A DNA stretch of 64,000 bases from an uncultured Paracoccaceae bacterium (GTDB lineage: Bacteria > Pseudomonadota > Alphaproteobacteria > Rhodobacterales > Rhodobacteraceae): NCBI GenBank assembly GCA_947503935.1, contig CANNFR010000008.1, forward strand, positions 259,251-323,250, written 5' to 3'. How positions within the stretch are numbered: the first letter of the stretch is position 1; each line of letters starts with the position of its first letter. The notes under the pieces were generated by a model. It saw only the letters and a program-made list of their open reading frames with translations, had not been told where the DNA came from and searched no databases. The position numbers and the translations under genes were made by a program. Shown here one piece after another: positions 26,213 through 33,116 of this stretch.

Positions 26213-26504
26213 TCGGTGTCTCCGGTATTGGGGCCAACCAATGGTCGTAGATCTCGATGATAAGCCGGTCTTGCGGCGCGTGATGTTCATCCGGCCAAAG
26301 CGCGGTTTGCGCAAAGGCCACCCGGTAAAGATCCACCGCCTTGCCGCCGGTATTGCCGACGGCCAGGTCTTCGGGGTTCAGGTAGGTGCCGCAGTAGTTC
26401 ACGACCCTGCCCGTTTGCCGTCGGATGTAGTGAGGAATGCGGACATGACCTTGCTTGCAAAGGGCCAGCACCCGCACAGGATCACCCTCCGCAAATCGGG
26501 TCAT
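26202..26504 (-). CDS. Nitrile hydratase beta subunit, C-terminal half as a separate protein
   Basis: 100 residues from ATG 26504, which overlaps the stop of the preceding gene as ATGA; a start 24 bp upstream is less likely. The sequence FAEGDPVRVL...GHVRIPHYIRRQTGRVVNYCG...DLYRVAFAQTALWP...IEIYDHWLAP is the SH3-like C-terminal domain of nitrile hydratase beta (the part following the F..GD.V motif). In standard nitrile hydratase it is fused to the helical N-terminal half; here it is separate, as in thiocyanate hydrolase (alpha subunit) and toyocamycin nitrile hydratase. It covers the active-site claw of the alpha-type subunit in the complex. Confidence 0.87.
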   Translation of the reverse strand: MTRFAEGDPVRVLALCKQGHVRIPHYIRRQTGRVVNYCGTYLNPEDLAVGNTGGKAVDLYRVAFAQTALWPDEHHAPQDRLIIEIYDHWLAPIPETPNAP

Positions 26505-26842
26505 TCGGGATCTGAGAGGTCGCGCCACCGCACGCGCCCGGTGGCAATGGCTTCATCGAGCTCTTCCCGCGATAGGATGCCCTTTTCGACCAGAATGTCG
26601 ATCATCGCTTCCAGCCTGCGGCGATAGAACGAGAACGCGTTGTATTTTTCGATGCCAAAGCTCTCAAACCCGCGGCGCACCTCGTCGAGCGACACAATGC
26701 GCCGCGTGCCATCCCCCAAAAGTCCGCGAATGGCCTCGACCTGTTTCTCCCAATGCAGCCAAGGCAGTTCGACCATCGGGATCTCACCTGCCATATCGCC
26801 GCCTACGTCATGATAGCCTCGCGGCCCACAGTCTTGCACCAT
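26501..26842 (-). CDS. Nitrile hydratase beta subunit, N-terminal half as a separate protein
   Basis: 113 residues. YHDVGGDMAGEIP near the N terminus matches the (H)D(V/L)GG start of nitrile hydratase beta, followed by the helical region LHWEKQVEAIRGLL, FSFYRRRLEAMIDILVEKGILSREELDEA. It ends where the C-terminal half would start, and the next gene overlaps it by 4 bp. It is the first gene of the four-gene convergent operon. It could be mistaken for a cobalt-type activator (P14K/NhlE), which is related to this half, but the DVGG start favours a structural subunit; no other activator gene is seen nearby. Confidence 0.84.
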   Translation of the reverse strand: MVQDCGPRGYHDVGGDMAGEIPMVELPWLHWEKQVEAIRGLLGDGTRRIVSLDEVRRGFESFGIEKYNAFSFYRRRLEAMIDILVEKGILSREELDEAIATGRVRWRDLSDPE

Positions 26843-26950
26843 ATGCGCCCCCGATCAGCGATAGGATGATATCGCGTTGCGGTGATAGCAAATGCTATTT
26901 TTTCATCTCAGTGGTGCAGAAACCGAACCAGTCATTCAACGTAGTCCATG

Positions 26951-27271
26951 TCACGCTGCGGTAGGAATGGAGTTTGCGAACCACTCACTGGCGTTTCTCT
27001 CGTTCTTCGTGTCCCCACGTCCTGGCACGATCTTCTAGATCAAACGGTTCTTAAGGCTGAGGTCCGTGACGGGGTCTTTCAAGGCCAGGGACTCGGAGCG
27101 CAGCTCTCTCACCTAGGGTGACATTACGTGATGCGCCGTGACACCCGATAAACGACGCTTGCTTGCTTCAAGGAGCTCCGTCGACCAGCTGTAATACAAG
27201 CCTCTCAGCAATGCCCTTCCGGCAGAAAAGCACCAAGATGCTTTTCTCGCGACGCAGGCCCACCGGCAACG
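26951..27271 (-). pseudogene. Decayed IS3-family transposase OrfA remnant
   Basis: On the minus strand, broken by one frameshift and at least two stop codons, I can read LRREKSI, CRKGIAE, then YSWSTELLEASKRRLSG, then after a stop VRELRSESLALKDPVTDLSL and KNRLI. This order matches the OrfA pattern of a widespread IS3-type element (CRREGI..YY.WSK.FLEAGKRRL.G....EV..LR.E...LK..VA...LE.RLLKKSM). No OrfB or terminal inverted repeats were found, so it is a relic and not a working insertion sequence. Confidence 0.65.
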
Positions 27272-27397
27272 TTTTGCAAATCGGCTTTTGGAAACCGTGC
27301 TGAAGGGCTGGCTGAACTCAGAGTCCCATTAATCGAAAATACTAAGTTGCTGATTTCGCTACAACTACAGTCTCAGCATTAAGGAACTCCGACAAAG

Positions 27398-27541
27398 GTG
27401 TCGGAACTCGTTAATGATGGGACTGAATTATGGGATTGGATTTGCTTGTTTTTCAACTGCCTAGCTTTTCGGCTGCTTACGGCGAAACTCTTAGATCAAA
27501 CTAAACTGTGTAAGCACGATGCCCTGCCCCAACGGCCCTAA
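27398..27541 (+). repeat. Right copy of about 145-bp direct repeat flanking the island
   Basis: Same orientation and about 80-85 percent identical by eye to 7807-7951; it begins GTGTCGGAACTCGTTAATGA and ends in GCCCTGCCCCAACGGCCCT. The distance between the copies (about 19.6 kb) spans exactly the nitrogen island. Confidence 0.85.
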
Positions 27542-27745
27542 GCTGCCTTTCACGCACCCTCGGCCATGCTGCGGCGCGGCCCGTCAGACCAGACTTTCGC
27601 TGCAAGCGCAAAATCTGCGATGGACGAATTCACACATCGCGGGACTTTGCTGCCATTCGGCGTCACCGGCCCAATGTCGGTTTTCAAGTTTGCGTCCCAA
27701 TACAGGATTTATGGGTCAATGCGTCTTGCACGCACATACTAATCT

Positions 27746-27797
27746 ATTTGGTTAAGTGTCTTGCAATCTACAGCGCTTGGTAATAACTTAACCAAAT
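27746..27797. promoter_or_regulatory. ArsR operator: perfect 12-bp inverted repeat
   Basis: ATTTGGTTAAGT (27746-27757) and ACTTAACCAAAT (27786-27797) are perfect reverse complements separated by 28 bp. The right arm covers the first bases of the ArsR start codon (27796), so bound repressor would block both promoter and translation start: an autoregulatory arrangement. Confidence 0.78.
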
Positions 27798-28119
27798 GGA
27801 TAAGCATTTATATCACACCTTCCACGCCCTGGGTGACGCCACCCGCCTCGCCGTGGTCGAACAACTACTGAAAGGTCCCGCCTCCGTCAGTGAGCTTGCA
27901 GGTCCACATGATATGGCACTGCCAGCCTTCACTAAACATCTGCGTGTGCTGGAAGGGGCTGGGTTGATTTCGAGCCAGAAGAAAGGCCGTGTTCGGACCT
28001 GTTTCATCCAAGCGCCTACGATGTGCGACCTTCATGAATGGTTCGCACTGCGTCAGAGAATGTGGGAAGCGCGGCTCGATAATCTTGCCGCCTATGTTGA
28101 AGATAATGGGAAAGGCTGA
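27796..28119 (+). CDS. ArsR-family transcriptional repressor
   Basis: 107 residues, a single winged helix-turn-helix domain: HALGDATRLAVVEQLLKGPA (residues 10-29), then VSELAGPHDMALPAFTKHLRVLEGAGLI. It lacks the ELCVCDL metal-site Cys motif of metal-sensing ArsR proteins, so it belongs to the group paired with SRPBCC/AHSA1 proteins. It is the first gene of a three-gene operon with the SRPBCC gene 4 bp downstream, and an operator overlaps its start. Lower GC than the core genes nearby suggests recent acquisition. Confidence 0.92.
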   Translation: MDKHLYHTFHALGDATRLAVVEQLLKGPASVSELAGPHDMALPAFTKHLRVLEGAGLISSQKKGRVRTCFIQAPTMCDLHEWFALRQRMWEARLDNLAAYVEDNGKG

Positions 28120-28123
28120 TCGT

Positions 28124-28597
28124 ATGGACATTCATCACGAAACACTCGTTTTCGAGCGCGAGTTTGACGCCCCACCCTCCCGATTATTTGCAGCCTACAC
28201 CGACACGCGGGCCCGAGAGCAATGGTCAACTCCATCACCTACCGCAGAGGTCAGGATTGACATCTCCAATGTGCGAACAGGAGGGCATGAGACCGGACAG
28301 TGCGGTGGTAAGGGAGACATGCGATGGACGCTGAAAGTGATCTACCATTACGTCACGCCAGACCGTCAAATCACATTCACCGAGGAGCTTTGGGACGGAG
28401 AGCAAGTCCTGACAGTCGCGTTAATCACCTTCGATTTAAAAGCCATCGGCGACAACAAGACGGCGCTGACACTGACTGACCAAATCACGTCCTTTGTTGG
28501 TGCTGACGCAGTTGGTGGCCATCGAGAAGACTACACCCAAGCCCTCGCAAATCTGGAACAGCACGTAACGGTGGGCGCCTTACGAGGAGAGAGCTGA
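28124..28597 (+). CDS. SRPBCC (AHSA1-like) domain protein
   Basis: 157 residues from ATG 28124. The START/Bet v1-like fold is recognised from VFEREFDAPPSRLFAAYTD, the WTLKVIYHYVTPDRQITFTEE strand region and GHREDYTQALANLEQHV at the C terminus. This family often accompanies ArsR regulators as the first target gene; members bind small hydrophobic ligands, and the exact role is unknown. It is sandwiched between ArsR (4-bp gap) and the VOC gene (1-bp gap). Confidence 0.88.
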   Translation: MDIHHETLVFEREFDAPPSRLFAAYTDTRAREQWSTPSPTAEVRIDISNVRTGGHETGQCGGKGDMRWTLKVIYHYVTPDRQITFTEELWDGEQVLTVALITFDLKAIGDNKTALTLTDQITSFVGADAVGGHREDYTQALANLEQHVTVGALRGES

Positions 28598-28598
28598 T

Positions 28599-28940
28599 AT
28601 GCCCCTTCAGAAGATATTCGCACAACTGAATTGCACCAACATAGATCGAAGTACCTTTTGGTTCACGCGACTCTTTGGGCGTTCACCTGACGCCAACCCG
28701 ATGGCTGGCTTGAACGAATGGCACCACACGGACAACGCGGGCTTTCAACTTGTAGAGAATGAGCATGACGCAGGGCATGGATGCATGACATTGATTGTCG
28801 ACGATATCACCTCAGAACTGAGGCGGCTTCATGCTGTTGGCATTGAGACAGGTGAGACCAGCACCGGCGATATAGCGATCATTGCCCAAATGCGCGATCC
28901 GGACGGAAATGTCATTGTCTTGGCCGAACCAAGCAAATGA
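28599..28940 (+). CDS. VOC-superfamily (glyoxalase/bleomycin-resistance fold) protein
   Basis: 113 residues, a single VOC module: FAQLNCTNIDRSTFWFTRLFG at the N terminus, an H in GHGCMTLIVDD and a terminal MRDPDGNVIVLAEP strand, which carries the usual last Glu ligand. Such proteins act as dioxygenases, glyoxalases, isomerases or binding proteins that sequester a toxic compound. Co-transcription with ArsR and SRPBCC suggests a small stress- or xenobiotic-response operon. The substrate is not deducible. Confidence 0.86.
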   Translation: MPLQKIFAQLNCTNIDRSTFWFTRLFGRSPDANPMAGLNEWHHTDNAGFQLVENEHDAGHGCMTLIVDDITSELRRLHAVGIETGETSTGDIAIIAQMRDPDGNVIVLAEPSK

Positions 28941-29318
28941 TGGGCCGGAAACCGGCCATTCGTGCCGTCCGCAGCATCCTGTACTTTGGGCTCACAGTAG
29001 ACCTCCGCTGCGATCTGGACCAACGGCAGCTATGCCGCTTTTAGGGACTCTCAGTCAGTTTGTGACATGAGGGTCGAAGTCATCTGACGTCTTACGGTTA
29101 CGGAACAGTCGGCCGGTCCTCTATGAACACCAGATGAATAGTCGGTGAACCTTCGTAGAAGGAAGTATGAACCCCCTGTTAACAAGGAGTTAAACCACCC
29201 CTTGCCCATTGAAACATCGGTCTCGCGCGCCCTCTTTCACCTGAGGGCCAGCATGGGGCACACCCTTTCCCATCGCCGAAAGGCCCACGATTGTCGACAC
29301 ATGCGAAAGGAGCCTGCC
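28941..29318. other. Intergenic region, no gene recognised
   Basis: 378 bp between the VOC gene and the 2OG hydroxylase-like gene. No convincing coding frame and no clear terminator or known RNA was seen. An in-frame upstream extension of the next gene (from 29145) exists but has no family similarity. The promoter of the next gene is presumably in the last 150 bp. Confidence 0.5.
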
Positions 29319-29891
29319 ATGAACTACTTCGAACGTCTCAAGACCGGTATCGACCCCACGCCCTACCTGGACGAGATCAGCAGCATCGATGGCGCCTGGG
29401 ACCTTGCAACCGGCCGTCAGGACAAGATCCCGGTTCAGCGCGAGGCCCTCGCCATTCCGCTCAGGGGCCTGCGCAAATCGGCCATCGGCGACCGCGAGCG
29501 TCGCGACGTCCATGAAAGCCGCTGGACCAATTCCGGCAAGCCCTACCAGAAAGCGCGCCAGTTTCTCGAGGATTTCGCCGCCGAGCAAAACAGCCTCCTC
29601 GGGCGGGCCAAGATCGTCTGCCTGCCGGCCGGGAAGCGCGTCTACCCCCATATCGACCGCGGCGAGTATTACCGGGTGCGCAACCGCTATCACCTCGTCC
29701 TGCGCTCAACCGCCGGGTCCTGGATGAAGGCGGGCGACGAAGAGGTCCGCATGCGGGAGGGCGAGCTTTGGTGGTTCGACAACGACCAGATGCATGAGGC
29801 CAATAATGATGGCGATCAGGACCGGATCCACATCATCTTCGACATGCTGCCGGCCGAACGCGCCGAAGAGGTCTTCGGCAAGGCGGCCTGA
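29319..29891 (+). CDS. Aspartyl/asparaginyl beta-hydroxylase-like 2OG-Fe(II) oxygenase
   Basis: 190 residues from ATG 29319, preceded by GAAAGGAG. The Fe(II) ligands are visible in the double-stranded beta-helix: YPHIDRGEYY carries the HxD pair, and GELWWFDNDQMHEANNDGDQ carries the distal His; the Arg of DRIHIIFDM is the expected 2-oxoglutarate-binding residue. Family members hydroxylate Asp/Asn/Pro in peptides or free amino acids. There is no membrane anchor, so it is cytosolic. No partner gene is obvious; the substrate is unknown. Confidence 0.87.
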   Translation: MNYFERLKTGIDPTPYLDEISSIDGAWDLATGRQDKIPVQREALAIPLRGLRKSAIGDRERRDVHESRWTNSGKPYQKARQFLEDFAAEQNSLLGRAKIVCLPAGKRVYPHIDRGEYYRVRNRYHLVLRSTAGSWMKAGDEEVRMREGELWWFDNDQMHEANNDGDQDRIHIIFDMLPAERAEEVFGKAA

Positions 29892-29972
29892 GAGCGCTGC
29901 GACGTCCGGGCGACCCCCTGATGGTCCGGACGTCCCGCGCGCCCTGGACGAAAATCCTACCTTGCCTATCTG

Positions 29973-29984
29973 ATGTATATACAT
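29973..29984. promoter_or_regulatory. Palindrome ATGTATATACAT before ribbon-helix-helix gene
   Basis: A perfect 12-bp palindrome 16 bp before the RHH start codon, inside the likely promoter. Ribbon-helix-helix proteins commonly bind such palindromes in their own promoters, so this is a candidate autoregulatory operator. Confidence 0.45.
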
Positions 29985-30000
29985 TTGATGTAATCTTGCT

Positions 30001-30213
30001 ATGCTTCAGCATGTCGCTTCCAAAAGTGGTGATGTCGTGGCGGAACGAGGCAAGAAGAAAAAGACCAACAAGGACAGCCAGTTGGTCATCCGTATCAAGC
30101 AGTCCGAGCGTGACCGCTTCGTTTCCCTCTGTGATGAGCTCGACACCAGCGCGGCACGAGAAATCAGGCGTTTCATTCGCGGTTTCCTGGCCGAACACGG
30201 CGACACAGGCTGA
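30001..30213 (+). CDS. Small ribbon-helix-helix-like DNA-binding protein
   Basis: 70 residues: a Lys-rich N-terminal arm (RGKKKKTNK, residues 16-24), then SQLVIRIKQSERDRFVSLCD and SAAREIRRFIRGFLAEHG, which read as the beta strand and two helices of a MetJ/Arc-type ribbon-helix-helix fold (about residues 26-66). No strong Shine-Dalgarno precedes the ATG; an in-frame GTG at codon 13 is an alternative start. A palindrome 16 bp upstream may be its operator. The next gene, 30 bp on, encodes a 32-residue Lys-rich protein, likely in the same transcript. The target is unknown. Confidence 0.7.
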   Translation: MLQHVASKSGDVVAERGKKKKTNKDSQLVIRIKQSERDRFVSLCDELDTSAAREIRRFIRGFLAEHGDTG

Positions 30214-30243
30214 GCGTACGGACAGATTAAAAGGGATCAAGAC

Positions 30244-30342
30244 ATGGCGAAAAAAGCAAAAGTCAAGGCGTTGAAGAAGGACGTAAAAAAGCGCTCAACG
30301 CAGTTGAAGAAAGCCAAGAAGGCTCTGAAGAAGGCCAAGTAA
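30244..30342 (+). CDS. 32-residue Lys/Ala-rich micro-protein
   Basis: The frame runs from ATG 30244 to TAA 30342 and encodes MAKKAKVKALKKDVKKRSTQ and then LKKAKKALKKAK: 16 of 32 residues are Lys or Arg and no acidic residue but one Asp is present. The heptad-like Leu/Ala/Lys pattern would form one basic amphipathic helix, as in histone H1-like tails. It follows AAAAGGGATCAAGAC (a reasonable ribosome-binding site) and is followed within 7 bp by a hairpin terminator, which supports a real transcription unit with the RHH gene. Function unknown; nucleic-acid or nucleoid binding is a guess. Confidence 0.6.
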   Translation: MAKKAKVKALKKDVKKRSTQLKKAKKALKKAK

Positions 30343-30348
30343 GCCAAC

Positions 30349-30372
30349 GCCCCCGGCGGGCAAGCCGGGGGC
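30349..30372 (+). terminator. Hairpin after the micro-protein gene
   Basis: GCCCCCGGC (30349-30357) and GCCGGGGGC (30364-30372), a perfect 9-bp GC stem with a 6-base loop, 7 bp after the micro-protein stop. No strong T-run follows. Confidence 0.65.
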
Positions 30373-30419
30373 CTGACATCGGTCTGGGCGGCGCCAGAAT
30401 TTAGGCGTTGATCACGCCC

Positions 30420-32117
30420 CTACCCGCGCAATCCCGCCTCAATTCCAGCCTCCGCCGGCTCTGGGCTGGCGATCCGCGCGCCATGGCGGCCAAGGCCGCG
30501 GCAAAGCAAGATCACCGGCAGCAGCCCCACGGCGACGATCACCAGGCTGGGCACGGCGGCCCCCGCCAGGCGTTCATCGGCGGCCAGGCGGAAGGCCTGC
30601 ACGGCCAGCGTGTCGAAATCGAAGGGCCTGAGGATCAGCGTGGCGGGCAATTCCTTCATCACGTCGACGAAGACGATCAGCAGAGCGGTCAGAACCGAGG
30701 GCGCCAGAATCGGCAGGTGCACGCGGCGCAGCATCGCCCCCGGCCCCGCCCCCAAGGTGCGCGCCACTGCGTCGATATTGGGCGGCACGGCCGCGAACCC
30801 GCCATCCAGCGCGCCCAGCGACGCGGCGATGAAGCGCACCATATAGGCGAAGACCAAGAGTGTGATCGTTCCGGTGAAAAGCAGTCCGGTCGAGATGCCG
30901 AAGGTGGCCTGCATCCAGGCGTCGAGCGCATTGTCGAAGGCCGCGAAGGGCACCAGCAGGCCCACTGCGATCACCCCGCCCGGCACCGCATAGCCGATGC
31001 GGGCCACTTCGACCGCGCTTCGGGCGGCGCGGGTGGCCAAAAGGCGCGCGTTGAACCGCAGGATCACCGCCGCCGCCACGGTGACGCAGGCCGCCACCCC
31101 GGCCAGCACCACCGAATTGCCGATGAAGCCCAGATAGCGTGATGACAGCAGGTTCTGCCCCGACCCCACGGCCATCTCGGCCAAAACCACGATCGGCCCG
31201 GCAAAGCCCAACAGCACCGGCAGGCCGCAGAACGCCATCGCCCCCAGAGCATGGAGGCCTGTCAGCTGCATGGGCGCCAGAACCTCGAACCGCTTGCCGG
31301 TATTGTGATGGCGCGCCTGGCCGCGCTGCAGCCGTTCAAGCACCGCCAGCATCAAGGCGACTGTCAGCAGGCAGAATGCCAGCTGCGCCGCCGCCGCGCG
31401 GTCGCCCATGGAGAACCAGCTGCGATAGATGCCGGTGGCGAAGGTCTGCACCCCGAAATGCGCGACCGTGCCGAAATCGGCAATCGTCTCCATCACCGCC
31501 AGCAACACGCCCCCCGCAATCGCGGGCCGCGCGGTGGGCAGGCTGATGCGAAAGAACGTCTCCCACGGGCCACGGCCCAGAACGCGCGCGGCCAGATAGC
31601 CCGTAGCGCTTTGTTGCAAGAACGCGGCGCGGGCCAGAAGGTAGACGTAAGGATAAAGCACGAGGATCAGCATGATCGCCGCCCCGGGGAGCGAGCGGAT
31701 TTCGGGGAACCAATAGTCGCGCGGGGCCCACCCCGTCAGATCGCGCAACAATGTCTGAACCGGGCCCGGGTGATCGAGAAAATCGGTATAGGCATAAGCC
31801 AGAACGTAGGCCGGAAAGGCCAACGGCAGGGCCAGCGCCACCTCAAGCACCCGCACGCCGGGAAACCGCGTCATGGTGACCAGCCAGGCCGCGCCCGTAC
31901 CAATCACCGCCGTGCCCGCCGCCACCAGAACGCTGAGGAGCGCGGTGTTCAGCGCGTAACGCGGCAGAACCGTTTCGGCCAGGTGCACCCAGGTCTCGAA
32001 CGTGCCGGTCACCGCAGCCACGATCACCGCAACGATCGGCAAAAGGCACAAGGCGGCGATGCCCAGGACCAGAAAGGGCATGCGGGATCTGCGGATTGGT
32101 CGGTTGGTTGTCATCAC
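30420..32117 (-). CDS. Fe(3+)-type ABC importer permease (FbpB-like), orphan
   Basis: 565 residues with about twelve membrane segments in two similar halves, the fused-permease layout of FbpB/SfuB/ThiP. EAA-type loops are visible in both halves: FFRISLPTARPAIAGGVLLA (about 200-219) and LRRVHLPILAPSVLTALLI in the second half. Ferric-iron or thiamine uptake is the usual role, but neither binding protein nor ATPase is nearby, so the partner subunits must be elsewhere. The next gene upstream, kynA, is 51 bp away on the same strand; a shared transcript is possible but functionally unexplained. Confidence 0.88.
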   Translation of the reverse strand: MMTTNRPIRRSRMPFLVLGIAALCLLPIVAVIVAAVTGTFETWVHLAETVLPRYALNTALLSVLVAAGTAVIGTGAAWLVTMTRFPGVRVLEVALALPLAFPAYVLAYAYTDFLDHPGPVQTLLRDLTGWAPRDYWFPEIRSLPGAAIMLILVLYPYVYLLARAAFLQQSATGYLAARVLGRGPWETFFRISLPTARPAIAGGVLLAVMETIADFGTVAHFGVQTFATGIYRSWFSMGDRAAAAQLAFCLLTVALMLAVLERLQRGQARHHNTGKRFEVLAPMQLTGLHALGAMAFCGLPVLLGFAGPIVVLAEMAVGSGQNLLSSRYLGFIGNSVVLAGVAACVTVAAAVILRFNARLLATRAARSAVEVARIGYAVPGGVIAVGLLVPFAAFDNALDAWMQATFGISTGLLFTGTITLLVFAYMVRFIAASLGALDGGFAAVPPNIDAVARTLGAGPGAMLRRVHLPILAPSVLTALLIVFVDVMKELPATLILRPFDFDTLAVQAFRLAADERLAGAAVPSLVIVAVGLLPVILLCRGLGRHGARIASPEPAEAGIEAGLRG

Positions 32118-32168
32118 CCGTCCCGCTTACTTGAGCGGCCCCGCAGCCTCAACCCCGGGACCCACGGG

Positions 32169-33005
32169 TCAGAGCGCGGTCCGCATATGCCAAAGCTCGG
32201 GGAAAAGCTCGACCTCCAGCATCCGCTTGAGGTAACTGACCCCGCCTGTGCCGCCCGTACCGCGCTTGAAGCCGATCACCCGTTCCACCGTGGTGACATG
32301 GTTGAACCGCCAGCGGCGGAAGTAATCCTCGAAATCGACCAGCTTCTCGGCCAGTTCATAAAGCGCCCAATGCGCCTCGGGGGCGCGGTAGACCTGCAAC
32401 CAGGCCGCCTGCACGCCGTCATCGGCGCTGTAGGGCCGCGATACGTCACGGGCCAGCACCGCCTCTGGCACCGCGAGGCCGGCCCGCGCGAGCGCCGCCA
32501 GAGCCTCGTCATAAAGCGAGCGTTCGGCCAATTCCGCCTCCAACATCGCCTTCAGATCGGGCCGGTGCGCATGGGGGCGGATCATCGCGGCATTGCGGTT
32601 GCCGACCATGAATTCGATCAGGCGGTATTGATGGCTCTGAAATCCCGAGGATTGGCCAAGCTCCTCGCGGAAATGGGTGTATTCAGAGGGCGTCATGGTG
32701 CGCAGCACATCCCAGGCGCCGTTCAACTGCTCAAATATCCGCGCCACCCGCGCCAGCATCTTGAAGGCCGCATGTAGACGGTCCGCCGCGATCGCCCGGC
32801 GGGCCGCCGCAAGCTCATGAATGGCCAGCCGCATCCAAAGCTCCGAGGTTTGATGCTGCACGATGAACAACATTTCGTCATGTGCGGTTGAGATCGGCGC
32901 CTGCGCGCCCAGGATCAGGTCCAGCCGCAGATAATCGCCGTAGGACATCCGCCCATCGAATGCCATCTCGGCCCCTTCATCGGCCGGATCATAGGCCCCA
33001 GTCAT
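32169..33005 (-). CDS. kynA: Tryptophan 2,3-dioxygenase
   Basis: 278 residues from ATG 33005, which has GGGAGG upstream; an in-frame ATG at 33080 is less likely. This haem enzyme opens the indole ring of L-tryptophan to N-formylkynurenine, the first step of the kynurenine pathway. Family motifs: [16 protein letters not shown] (about 20-35), [14 protein letters not shown], the substrate loop [10 protein letters not shown] (about 117-126), and the haem His in [13 protein letters not shown] before the RGTGGTGG turn. The length matches bacterial TDOs. kynB and kynU are not next to it. The formylkynurenine pathway releases formate, as does the AmiF step elsewhere in the window. Confidence 0.96.
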   Translation of the reverse strand: MTGAYDPADEGAEMAFDGRMSYGDYLRLDLILGAQAPISTAHDEMLFIVQHQTSELWMRLAIHELAAARRAIAADRLHAAFKMLARVARIFEQLNGAWDVLRTMTPSEYTHFREELGQSSGFQSHQYRLIEFMVGNRNAAMIRPHAHRPDLKAMLEAELAERSLYDEALAALARAGLAVPEAVLARDVSRPYSADDGVQAAWLQVYRAPEAHWALYELAEKLVDFEDYFRRWRFNHVTTVERVIGFKRGTGGTGGVSYLKRMLEVELFPELWHMRTAL

Positions 33006-33116
33006 CTCCGCACCTCCCGTCTTGTCCCAAGGTGGGATACGCCCGCGATGCGCCCCGCGCCACCCCTTTCGCGGTTTCACGCATCGCTGCGGGATCGTGT
33101 ACCGGGCCGGGCCCCG

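Larger units (their letters stand above)
26843..27795. other. Intergenic region at right edge of island with mobile-element debris
   Basis: 953 bp with lower GC than its surroundings and no intact gene. It contains the decayed IS3-type OrfA (26951-27271, minus), the right copy of the flanking direct repeat (27398-27541), a small stem TCCGACA/TGTCGGA at about 27388-27404, and at its right end the ArsR operator. The promoter of the nitrile hydratase operon should lie in 26843-26950. Confidence 0.75.

Noticed and set aside
26501-26842. Reading the first nitrile hydratase gene as a cobalt activator (P14K/NhlE-like)
   Set aside because: The DVGG start and the exact break-point against the C-terminal half fit a structural beta half better; kept as an alternative in the entry.
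27519-27755. 78-codon plus-strand frame before ArsR
   Set aside because: Begins inside the direct repeat, is Cys/His/Pro-rich without a family, and its 3' end runs into the ArsR operator.
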